Positions 17,447 to 25,280 of a stretch of DNA of 64,000 bases are shown here, piece after piece; position 1 is the first letter of the stretch, and the number at the start of each line of letters is the position of its first letter. Origin of the DNA: Treponema brennaborense DSM 12168. GTDB lineage: Bacteria > Spirochaetota > Spirochaetia > Treponematales > Treponemataceae. The stretch covers positions 186,001 to 250,000 of the forward strand of contig NC_015500.1 of the NCBI RefSeq assembly GCF_000212415.1, written 5' to 3'. The translations under genes were made by a program, and so were the position numbers. Under the pieces are notes generated by a model, which was given only the letters and a program-made list of their open reading frames with translations, ran no database searches and was not told where the DNA came from.

Positions 17447-17526
17447 TTGACAGTTCCCATTTGTGGGTATAGACTAATTACAGGTTGAACGTTAAACCGA
17501 TATAAGTAAAACGTTCAACCTGTAAT
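17447..17526 (+). promoter_or_regulatory. Promoter and 17-bp inverted repeat of the carbohydrate operon
   Basis: TTGACA at 17447-17452 is followed by a TATAGACT region around 17468-17475. The spacer itself contains CCCATTTGTGGG. Downstream, ATTACAGGTTGAACGTT (17477-17493) is repeated perfectly in inverse orientation at 17510-17526, with a 16-bp gap. It could be a double operator or an RNA hairpin in the 5' UTR. GAGGAGG of the first gene follows at 17541. Confidence 0.72.
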
Positions 17527-17552
17527 CGGAATTATGCTTCGAGGAGGCTTTG

Positions 17553-19403
17553 ATGAAAATTGGAAAGAGTCCGGCGGGGTTTGTCGCGGTCGTTTCAGCT
17601 GCCGTTCTGACGGTGGTGTTCGCTGCGTGTACGAGTTCAATCGGACCGAAACAGACGGAACCGGCTGATTTTTCAGCACAGATAGCGGCTGCCCGGGCGT
17701 CTTTACAGATATTTCCTCCGGCCGTGCGTGAAGAAAAAGAACCTTTGGTGCTCGTGCATTACATGCCCTGGTTTCAGGCACCGCCGGTTTCGGACGGATA
17801 CGGTTTTCACTGGCATCAGGGCGGCGGCGTGTTCGATCCGTTTGAAACGGATCAGGACGGCAAGGCCAAAATAGCCTCCCATTATTATCCGCTGACGGGA
17901 CCCTACGATACGCGCGATACGTCCGTACTTGAATATCAGGCCGCGCTGATGAAAATGAGCGGCGTGGACGGCGTGATTTTCGACTGGTACGGAATCGAGG
18001 ACGCGCTCGACTATAAGGAAATTCAGGAATCGACGCTTGCAATGATTGCGGTGATCAAAAAAGCGGGGCTCAAATTCGCGGTTTGTTATGAAGATCAGAG
18101 CATCGGCAAAATGATAGAAGCCGCGGCGCTTGCAAAAGCCGACGCGCAGGCCGCCGGAAAGAAAGTGTTCTCCTGGATGCAGCAGAATTGGTTTTCCGAC
18201 GACGCGTACGTTACGTATGAAGGCCGCCCGCTGGTGCTGTGCTTTGGCCCGCAGTTTTATAAGGATAAAGCGCAGTGGGACGATCTTTTTTCGGTTATGG
18301 AAGTGCGGCCGTATTTTATCGGTTTGGATAATCATAGTGAAGGCTGGACCGACGGTTCGTACGACTGGCCGCCGATGTGGGCTTCTTCCAGCGGAAAATT
18401 GTCGTTTGCCCGGCTGGTAAAATATCTGAACGAATTTTACGCCAAACAGAACGCCAAACCGTATCTGGTTGCGACGGCGTTTCCGGGCTTTCACGATATT
18501 TACCGGGAAGCAGGCAACGGATTTTCTTACGGATATCTTGAGTATGCGGATGGGGAAACGTTCAAGCTGACGATGGACGCCGCGCTGCAGGCGAATCCGG
18601 ACGTTATTCAAATCGGAACCTGGAACGATTACGGCGAGGGCACGATTATTGAACCGACGATTGAGCGGGGATACCGTGAATTGGAATGCATTCAGGACGT
18701 AAAGCGGCGGTTCAATCCGGCGTTCGGCTGGGGATACGGCGATTTGCGTATGCCGATTGAACTTTACCGGATTTTGGCAGCCGATTCCGACCCGGACGGC
18801 CGCAAACCGTACGCCCGTGCCGCGGTAGACGCGCTGTTTGCCGGTGATGCGGCGGCGTATAAAGAAGCGCTGCGCGCCGGAAACATAAAAGCGTCGCTCG
18901 ACGTAAAACCGGTGCTGCGTTCGGTTACGCAAGGTGCCGGCGGCGCTTCCGGTTCGGGAACGCCGGTATTCGACACGGCGGGCCGTAAGAACCTTGCGCT
19001 TGGAGCGCCGGTGGTCGTGTCGAGCCGTATCTACGATTTTACCGGCAATAAAGCCGTTGACGGCGATCTGCTGACTTATTGGGAGGGCGCGGCTAAACAG
19101 TATCCGGCGACGGTTACCGTTGATTTGATAGCAAGCCGGCAGCTTTCCGCGGCAGTGCTGAAATTGAATCCCAAGCGCATTTGGAACAAGCGGACGCAGA
19201 CGTTTGCCGTTGAAACGAGCGACGACGGCACGGCTTTTACCGAATTGCTGCCGGCAGTGGAGTACGTGTTTGATCCGGCGGTAAACGAAAATACTGCGGT
19301 CGTTACGTTGAACGTTAAAGCTCGGTACGTGCGGTTCGTGTTTACGGCCAATACGGCGGCAAACGCCGGCCAAATTGCGGAGTTGGAAATTTACGGAGAA
19401 TAA
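17553..19403 (+). CDS. GH71/99-like glycosidase lipoprotein with CBM32-like domain
   Basis: A 616-residue lipoprotein (lipobox VVFAAC). Residues 60-400 resemble glycoside hydrolase family 71/99-type barrels: LVLVHYMPWF, FDWYGIEDALDYKEI, LKFAVCYEDQ and IGTWNDYGEGTIIEPT, which carries probable active-site acids. The last 135 residues (NLALGAPVVVSS onward, ending AELEIYGE) look like an F5/8 type C / CBM32 sugar-binding domain. GH71 members cut alpha-1,3-glucan and GH99 members act on alpha-mannosides; I cannot tell which applies. The start is ATG 17553 with GAGGAGG upstream. Confidence 0.8.
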   Translation: MKIGKSPAGFVAVVSAAVLTVVFAACTSSIGPKQTEPADFSAQIAAARASLQIFPPAVREEKEPLVLVHYMPWFQAPPVSDGYGFHWHQGGGVFDPFETDQDGKAKIASHYYPLTGPYDTRDTSVLEYQAALMKMSGVDGVIFDWYGIEDALDYKEIQESTLAMIAVIKKAGLKFAVCYEDQSIGKMIEAAALAKADAQAAGKKVFSWMQQNWFSDDAYVTYEGRPLVLCFGPQFYKDKAQWDDLFSVMEVRPYFIGLDNHSEGWTDGSYDWPPMWASSSGKLSFARLVKYLNEFYAKQNAKPYLVATAFPGFHDIYREAGNGFSYGYLEYADGETFKLTMDAALQANPDVIQIGTWNDYGEGTIIEPTIERGYRELECIQDVKRRFNPAFGWGYGDLRMPIELYRILAADSDPDGRKPYARAAVDALFAGDAAAYKEALRAGNIKASLDVKPVLRSVTQGAGGASGSGTPVFDTAGRKNLALGAPVVVSSRIYDFTGNKAVDGDLLTYWEGAAKQYPATVTVDLIASRQLSAAVLKLNPKRIWNKRTQTFAVETSDDGTAFTELLPAVEYVFDPAVNENTAVVTLNVKARYVRFVFTANTAANAGQIAELEIYGE

Positions 19404-19615
19404 ATAAGCGTAATGTAAAAAATAGATTTCGGTTCCGGTCGGCTGCCTGAAAAACGGCCGTTCGGGAACGAACTTGCTGCTGTGAAAAATCCCGTTTTTG
19501 ACGATCCGTCGGATAGAAAAAATCGGGAAAAGTCGGCGGTACCGTGCGGGTGGAGAAAAGCGTGCGGTTCCGCCGCAAAACCGCTTATGCGGTGAATTAT
19601 AAGGAGGAGCCGAAT

Positions 19616-20347
19616 ATGAAAAGAACGGCGAAAATTACGGGAGCTGCGCTGGCAGTTGTTCTCGGTTTGTGTATGACGGGATGTCCTAACGGAAACGGCG
19701 GTGGGGAGGCTCCTGCACCGGAAGATACTGTTCGGGATGCGGCGATCGTCAAGGATTGGCACATTGCCCCCGGAGACCAAAACAAAGTGGACGCTGCCAA
19801 ATTAAAGATAGAGGCGGTAACGGCAGTCGCTGACAAGGCGAATTGCATGAAGGTTACTTGGTCTTCGTCAGCAGCATGGAAGATGTGCGAACTGTACGCC
19901 CTGCTGCCCGCCGATGTTGATTACGGTATATACGACGGACTCCAGTTCGACGTTAAATTACCCGTTTCTTCGAATTTCCTTCTTATGATCCGCAATCCGA
20001 AGGGTACCACGGTAAAGGTTGCTGAAGACTTTGTGTATCGTGGAACGGATGATGATGGCGCGTTCGTGTGGGTAACGGTTAAAAAGCCTTTTGCCGATGC
20101 GATTGACACCCAATGGGGACAACCTCTGTTAGGTGACGCTACTTTAAAGGAATGGCTTACGACGGATAAGACTACGCAAAAGCAGCTTAACCTTAACCCC
20201 GTGCTGAATCCCGGAGCAGATACCGTTATGGGTGAGGTCGATACGGATTATGTCACCTATTTTGATAATATCGGCTTTTATGTAAAAGGTGCGGCTAAGG
20301 ACGGATCGGAAGATACGTTTACTGCCGTTTGGGACTTTGAAAAATAA
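19616..20347 (+). CDS. Putative carbohydrate-binding lipoprotein
   Basis: A 243-residue lipoprotein (lipobox LCMTGC, followed by a GGG-rich linker). The body looks all-beta, with YGIYDGLQFDVKLP and YFDNIGFYVKG near the end, a pattern seen in CBM11/CIA30-like jelly rolls. I infer sugar binding at the cell surface from this and from the operon. AAGGAGG precedes the ATG. The 212-nt gap before it contains several small inverted repeats. Confidence 0.6.
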   Translation: MKRTAKITGAALAVVLGLCMTGCPNGNGGGEAPAPEDTVRDAAIVKDWHIAPGDQNKVDAAKLKIEAVTAVADKANCMKVTWSSSAAWKMCELYALLPADVDYGIYDGLQFDVKLPVSSNFLLMIRNPKGTTVKVAEDFVYRGTDDDGAFVWVTVKKPFADAIDTQWGQPLLGDATLKEWLTTDKTTQKQLNLNPVLNPGADTVMGEVDTDYVTYFDNIGFYVKGAAKDGSEDTFTAVWDFEK

Positions 20348-20356
20348 ATGAAGCGG

Positions 20357-20384
20357 AATGCGGAATCCTGCGGGGTTCCGCATT
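20357..20384 (+). repeat. Intercistronic hairpin
   Basis: AATGCGGAA and TTCCGCATT form a 9-bp stem between the lipoprotein and the barrel gene. There is no T-tract, so it looks like an mRNA-stabilising or processing hairpin rather than a full terminator. Confidence 0.6.
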
Positions 20385-20418
20385 TAACCTTGCCTGAAGT
20401 TAAAAGGAAATTATCGTA

Positions 20419-21894
20419 ATGAATAAAAAAATGGCAATTACGCTTCTTGTTTTTTTTACCTGTTTATGCGGATTGTTTGCCGGAGAAATTTCCCTGAGCG
20501 ATTCGGCTGCGTTCAATATTACGTCGCGAACGTCGTTCGGAGTCGATTTGGATAATCCGTACCGGTACGGACTGAAACAGGAACTGACAACTTTTGAACT
20601 CGTCATAGGACTTGTTCCGTATCAGAAACTGAGCAATCGGGTTAATTCTTCGGGTGCCGTGGGGTTTATTGATTTTACGTTGTTTCATCTGGATCTGCTG
20701 TTTAGTGGCAAGGTACTAGGATACAATGCGCCCGGAAACGCCACTACGAACAGATATCAGACCGGTGAATTTATTGCCGGCATTGCAAAGGGTAACTGGG
20801 TTTTTCAGCTGAACGCCGCGGGCAACGAACCGTTTTGGTCTCCCTGGAACAAGGGAATTCAGTTTACGAACGATAAGGTGAAATTTACCTGGGCGTATCT
20901 GGATTCCATGGTCGACGTAAAGCGCGTCAGCAAAGTTTCCGAACTGAAACCGCAGGATCCCGTTGTAACACAGTTCCAGCAGGACGGGCCCGGATCGACC
21001 GACAAGTTCGGCTTGAATCTGACGGGGGCAACCGTTGCCGCGCTGTATAATAAAGAAGACGTGTTCGGCTTGAACTTGAAATTCGCAACGGAGTTTCCGT
21101 ATGACAGCGAATCGATTTCAAAACACAATAAGAACGGCATCGCCGCCGGTGTGGACGCGGTTATTACGCCGCCCGCAGTGAACGGCCTTAAAATATTCGC
21201 CTCTGCAGGCGGTTCGTATCAATACGGTCCCGACGCGAACTCGGATCCGGTTGTGTTCGGAACGAAAATCGGCTATACCGTTCCGCTGAACGCAGACATT
21301 TCTGTGGAACCGTATGCCGGAACGGATATCGGCATCAAATTTAAAGACGGCGGCGGCACGGATCCCGTTGAATTTGAAGTGTCCGGCGGTCTGACGATGC
21401 GGTGGCCGGGTCAGGGCGGATGGTATACGGACTATATTTTGGAAAAAGAAGGCCGTGTGTTCCCCGGTATGTCTTTGGCGTACTGCGTGTACGGCACGAG
21501 CGACGCGGCGTCATCGCTTGATCACCGCGTTAAATTTACGTTGTTCGAGCCGCGCGGCGACGAAGGCTTGTTTTATAAACTCGGTTCGGAGATAATTGCG
21601 GACGCAACCAATCTGGGCAAAGACGATTGGCAGCTGCTGGGTACGTTTTATTTTGATTATGAGATGCCCGGATTTGCCGGAACCATGGGAACACTCGTTC
21701 CTTGGACGATTATCTGCTATGATAATTATTCGGACTCCGGTTCGCGGAAAAACGGATTTAAAACGGATATCGGTGTAAAACTTGAGAACGCCATTTCAAA
21801 TACGACGTTCGGAATCGCCTGGAATACGGGAGATTTGCTGGCGGAAACGCCTGTTTTGGGATATTTGAAGCTGACTGCGGAAGTCAGGTTCTGA
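20419..21894 (+). CDS. Putative outer-membrane beta-barrel protein
   Basis: A 491-residue protein with a signal peptide (LLVFFTCLCGLFA, then GEISLSD). The rest consists of alternating polar/hydrophobic strands (for example GVDAVITPPAVNGLKIFASAG and ISVEPYAGTDIGIKF) and ends in an aromatic residue (KLTAEVRF), typical of outer-membrane barrels. Within this operon it could be a porin for the oligosaccharide released by the GH71/99-like enzyme. I know no characterised homologue. Confidence 0.65.
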   Translation: MNKKMAITLLVFFTCLCGLFAGEISLSDSAAFNITSRTSFGVDLDNPYRYGLKQELTTFELVIGLVPYQKLSNRVNSSGAVGFIDFTLFHLDLLFSGKVLGYNAPGNATTNRYQTGEFIAGIAKGNWVFQLNAAGNEPFWSPWNKGIQFTNDKVKFTWAYLDSMVDVKRVSKVSELKPQDPVVTQFQQDGPGSTDKFGLNLTGATVAALYNKEDVFGLNLKFATEFPYDSESISKHNKNGIAAGVDAVITPPAVNGLKIFASAGGSYQYGPDANSDPVVFGTKIGYTVPLNADISVEPYAGTDIGIKFKDGGGTDPVEFEVSGGLTMRWPGQGGWYTDYILEKEGRVFPGMSLAYCVYGTSDAASSLDHRVKFTLFEPRGDEGLFYKLGSEIIADATNLGKDDWQLLGTFYFDYEMPGFAGTMGTLVPWTIICYDNYSDSGSRKNGFKTDIGVKLENAISNTTFGIAWNTGDLLAETPVLGYLKLTAEVRF

Positions 21895-21928
21895 TATAGG
21901 TATCATTTTCCATAAAAAGGAGGATTTT

Positions 21929-23320
21929 ATGAGAAAAACTATGGTAACAGTCTGCGCGCTGTTCGTTTGCGCGGCAGGTTTGCTGTTCGCCGGTGGTAAA
22001 GGGGACGCGTCTTCTGGTAAGACGACGCTCAAATTGGGACTGTGGCCTGAGGAAACGCTGACCGGAGATATCAAGCTGCATGAAGGTTATTTGCAGAAAT
22101 TCAAGGAAACGCATCCGGACATAGCCGTTTCACCGCTGTATTACAAGTACGCGACGGATACGTTCGTTTCACTGGCGGAATCGGGACAGCTGCCGACCGT
22201 TTTTGAAACCTGGTTTACCGAACCGCAGAAACTGATCGACGGCGAATTCGTCAAAGATATTACCGCCGAATTGAAGGCGCGCGGCTGGATTGAAAAAATG
22301 AATCCGTCCATTGCCAATCTGCTTTCAAAGAACGGTAAAATATACGGAGTGCCCCGCGACGCGTATGCGCTCGGTCTGATGCTGAACGTTGATCTGTTCA
22401 GAAAAGCCGGTTTAGTCGACGCAAACGGAGTGCCCAAGTATCCGAAGACATGGGACGAACTTGCACAGACCGCGAAAATCATCAAAGACAAAACGGGTGC
22501 CGCGGGCCTTTGTCTGCTGGCAAAAGATAACGCGGGCGGCTGGCATTTTTCAAATATTGCCTGGGGATTCGGCGCTGAATTCGAGAAATTCGACAAGAGC
22601 GGTAAATGCATCGCTCAACTCAATACTCCCGAAGTAGCCGCTGCGGTTCAATACGTAAAAGATCTGAAATGGAAGTACGACGTTTTGACTCCCGACCCGA
22701 CGAACGAAGACTGGGGTACCGGTTTCCGCGCTTTGGGTACCGGCACTGCGGCCATGTATATTGCCGCTCAGGACGCCGTTAATATGCCTACACAGGTAAA
22801 CGGCCTTGACGTTAACGACCTGTCCATCGTTCCGGTTCCCGCCGGTCCCAAAGGACAGTATTCGCTGATGGGCGGTACGCCGTATATGTTCGCCGCGAAC
22901 GCGACGTCTGCCGAAATCAATGCCGCGCTGGATTATCTGGTTATCATGGGTAAATCGCCGGAAGTAACCGACGAATCCGTTGCAGGTATGAAAGCCGACG
23001 CTGCCAACCGTTACAACGAGGGAATTCCGGTCATTCCGCCGTTCCCCGCTTGGACTGATAAAGCGCTGCTTACTGCCCGCGACGCGGCCGAAAAACCGTA
23101 CCGCAACGTAGACATGGCGCTGTTCAACGACTATTACGCCAAAACGACGGAAACGACGAATTTGAAGTCGGAAGAACCGATTCTTGCACAGGATTTGTAC
23201 GCCGAATTGACGAAAGTGCTGCAGGCAGTTCTGACCGATAAAAATGCGAACGTGCAGACGCTGCTGAATACCGCGCAAAAGAATTTCCAGTCGATTCTTG
23301 ATACGCAGTATAATAAGTAA
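21929..23320 (+). CDS. ABC sugar transporter substrate-binding protein, family 1
   Basis: A 463-residue exported binding protein with a signal sequence ending LLFAGGKGD. Its order is that of family 1 sugar-binding proteins: TLKLGLWPEE, FKETHPDIAV, NGKIYGVPRDAYALGLMLN, and a C-terminal segment DLSIVPVPAGPKGQYSLMGG. It delivers an oligosaccharide to the two permeases downstream. AAGGAGG precedes the ATG, 34 nt after the barrel gene. Confidence 0.9.
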   Translation: MRKTMVTVCALFVCAAGLLFAGGKGDASSGKTTLKLGLWPEETLTGDIKLHEGYLQKFKETHPDIAVSPLYYKYATDTFVSLAESGQLPTVFETWFTEPQKLIDGEFVKDITAELKARGWIEKMNPSIANLLSKNGKIYGVPRDAYALGLMLNVDLFRKAGLVDANGVPKYPKTWDELAQTAKIIKDKTGAAGLCLLAKDNAGGWHFSNIAWGFGAEFEKFDKSGKCIAQLNTPEVAAAVQYVKDLKWKYDVLTPDPTNEDWGTGFRALGTGTAAMYIAAQDAVNMPTQVNGLDVNDLSIVPVPAGPKGQYSLMGGTPYMFAANATSAEINAALDYLVIMGKSPEVTDESVAGMKADAANRYNEGIPVIPPFPAWTDKALLTARDAAEKPYRNVDMALFNDYYAKTTETTNLKSEEPILAQDLYAELTKVLQAVLTDKNANVQTLLNTAQKNFQSILDTQYNK

Positions 23321-23333
23321 AAATCGATACTTC

Positions 23334-23440
23334 GGGGAACTGTCCTGGAAGTTCAAAAAACTTCACACGGACAGTCTCCGGGTATTACCGGTTTTGAATC
23401 GGAACGGCCGGTATGAAAACTGCTGTTTTTTTACCGGCCG
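23334..23440 (+). repeat. Two hairpins between binding-protein and permease genes
   Basis: A nested stem at 23334-23382 (ACTGTCC/GGACAGT outside, GAAGTT/AACTTC inside) is followed by an 8-bp stem CGGCCGGT/ACCGGCCG (23405-23440). Such hairpins often protect binding-protein mRNA and lower permease expression. Confidence 0.6.
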
Positions 23441-23496
23441 ATTTTCCGTTTTACAACCCTTTTTGGAACGCCGGCGGCAGGAGACGGCTTGCTCTG

Positions 23497-24369
23497 ATGA
23501 AAAATTTTATACGAAAAAATCTTCCGGGGTGGCTGCTGCTGCTGCCCGGTGTCATTTTGTTTGCCTTTTTTGTGTGGATACCGCTGCTTGAATCCGTGAA
23601 GATTTCCCTGTATTCGGCAAAAGGAATGCGTTTGATTGCGTTCGTCGGACTTAAAAACTACCGCGACGTATTCATGCATCCGGATTTTTGGCCGGCGATG
23701 CGCAATACGTTTCTTTATACATTGTGGTCGCTGGTGATCGGTTTCGCCGTTCCTATCGTTATGGGACTTTTTATCAGCGAACTTGTCCGCGGAAAATCGG
23801 CGCTTAAAATAGGTGTGTATCTGCCCAATATCGTGCCCGGCATGGCGATGGTACTCATGTGGAGTTTCATTTTCCGCCCCGGAGCGACGGGCGTGCTCAA
23901 TATTCTGCTGGGAAAACTGGGCTTTCAGCCGCAGATGTGGCTTTCCAATCCGAAATGGACGATACCGCTCATCGTCGTCGCGCTGACCTGGAAAGGTGCG
24001 GGCGCAACTGCGCTGCTGTACGTAGCCGGACTGCAGGGGATTGATCCCGAACTGTACGAAGCGGCCATGATAGACGGCGCCGGTATTTGGAAGCGGCTGC
24101 GGTACGTAACGCTTCCGGGGCTGTACAATCTGATTCGGATGCTGTTCATTTTGCAGATCATTTCGGTATTCCAAATATTGTACGAACCGCTCGTCATGAC
24201 GAACGGGGGGCCGAACAACGCGTCGATTTCGATCATGCAGCTGGTGTACCGGTATGCGTTTGAAAAATACGATTATCCGAAAGCATCATCCGTCTCCGTG
24301 ATTATTTGTATCGTGCTGGTCATACTGACCGCCGTGTATACGAAGTTGAACAAAAAGCAGGAAGCGTAA
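23497..24369 (+). CDS. ABC sugar transporter permease, MalF type
   Basis: A 290-residue permease with six membrane helices (WLLLLPGVILFAFFVWIPL first) and the EAA-like loop YEAAMIDGAGIWKRLRYVTLPGL, which contacts the ATPase. I set the start at ATG 23497. An in-frame ATG at 23413 adds 28 polar residues but sits in the loop of a hairpin without a ribosome site. The site for 23497 is also weak (GGAG is far upstream). No ATPase gene occurs in the operon, so a shared MsmK-type ATPase is expected. Confidence 0.87.
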   Translation: MKNFIRKNLPGWLLLLPGVILFAFFVWIPLLESVKISLYSAKGMRLIAFVGLKNYRDVFMHPDFWPAMRNTFLYTLWSLVIGFAVPIVMGLFISELVRGKSALKIGVYLPNIVPGMAMVLMWSFIFRPGATGVLNILLGKLGFQPQMWLSNPKWTIPLIVVALTWKGAGATALLYVAGLQGIDPELYEAAMIDGAGIWKRLRYVTLPGLYNLIRMLFILQIISVFQILYEPLVMTNGGPNNASISIMQLVYRYAFEKYDYPKASSVSVIICIVLVILTAVYTKLNKKQEA

Positions 24370-24381
24370 CGGGAGGCTGTC

Positions 24382-25263
24382 ATGTTGAAAAATAAATCAT
24401 CTTGCCGTGCCGGCGGTATTATCCGCGGTACGGATCTAAGCCGCATGTCCGTCCGAATTTGGTACGTCGCTATGTGCTGCGGTGCGGCGTTGTTTTTTAT
24501 CGTCGGCGTACTGCCGCTGATTTGGACTGTTTTGTCGGGATTCAAATCGATTAAGGAGTTGACGGGACAGACGTCTTTACTGCCCGCCTCATTTAATTTC
24601 GATACGTTTGCAAAAACCTGGAAAGACCTGAAATTTTCAAAATATTACGTGAACTCCGGTATCACGGTTTTAGGAGCGGTGGCATGCGCCGTCGGATTCA
24701 ACGCGCTGTTCGCGTTCGGGCTGTCGCGCGTCAGACCGGCCGGCTATAAAGTGCTGAACGCGCTGGTCATGTGGGGACTGCTTATTCCCGCAACGACGAG
24801 TATCGTTCCGCTGTTTTTGAATATCAACAAAGTTCATATGCAGGGAACGTTTATTCCGTTGTGGCTGTGCATGGGTGCGAACGCGTATTACGTCGTTCTG
24901 TTCAAGAATTTTTTCGATTCCATTCCGCAGTCGATGATTGAAGCGGCAAAGATAGACGGCGCTTCCGACCTGTTCGTTTTCAGCAAGATAATCGTGCCCC
25001 TCAGTCACGCGATCGTTATGGTCGTCGTGCTGTACGCGGTAAACGCGGCCTGGTCCGACTTCCTGCTGCCGTATTTGGTACTGAACAATACGGGCAAGGA
25101 AACGGTTATGGTGCGTCTGTTCACGATGGTTCGCGGTCAAAAGGTGAACGACGTTGAAATGCTGCGGGCAATCGTATTCGCAATCACGCCGCCGGTCATA
25201 TTGTTTTTCATTTTTCAAAAACAGATTACGCAGGTGTCGATTCAATCCGGCATCAAAGGATAA
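24382..25263 (+). CDS. ABC sugar transporter permease, MalG type
   Basis: A 293-residue permease with six membrane helices and the loop MIEAAKIDGASDLFVFSKIIVPL. It pairs with the preceding permease, 12 nt away, with GGGAGG before its ATG. The short ending VSIQSGIKG is typical of MalG-type subunits. Confidence 0.92.
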   Translation: MLKNKSSCRAGGIIRGTDLSRMSVRIWYVAMCCGAALFFIVGVLPLIWTVLSGFKSIKELTGQTSLLPASFNFDTFAKTWKDLKFSKYYVNSGITVLGAVACAVGFNALFAFGLSRVRPAGYKVLNALVMWGLLIPATTSIVPLFLNINKVHMQGTFIPLWLCMGANAYYVVLFKNFFDSIPQSMIEAAKIDGASDLFVFSKIIVPLSHAIVMVVVLYAVNAAWSDFLLPYLVLNNTGKETVMVRLFTMVRGQKVNDVEMLRAIVFAITPPVILFFIFQKQITQVSIQSGIKG

Positions 25264-25280
25264 TGTAAAAGGTATTTCGT

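Noticed and set aside
17703-19373. 556-codon frame on the reverse strand
   Set aside because: It is antisense to the GH71/99-like lipoprotein and shows no domain or ribosome site.
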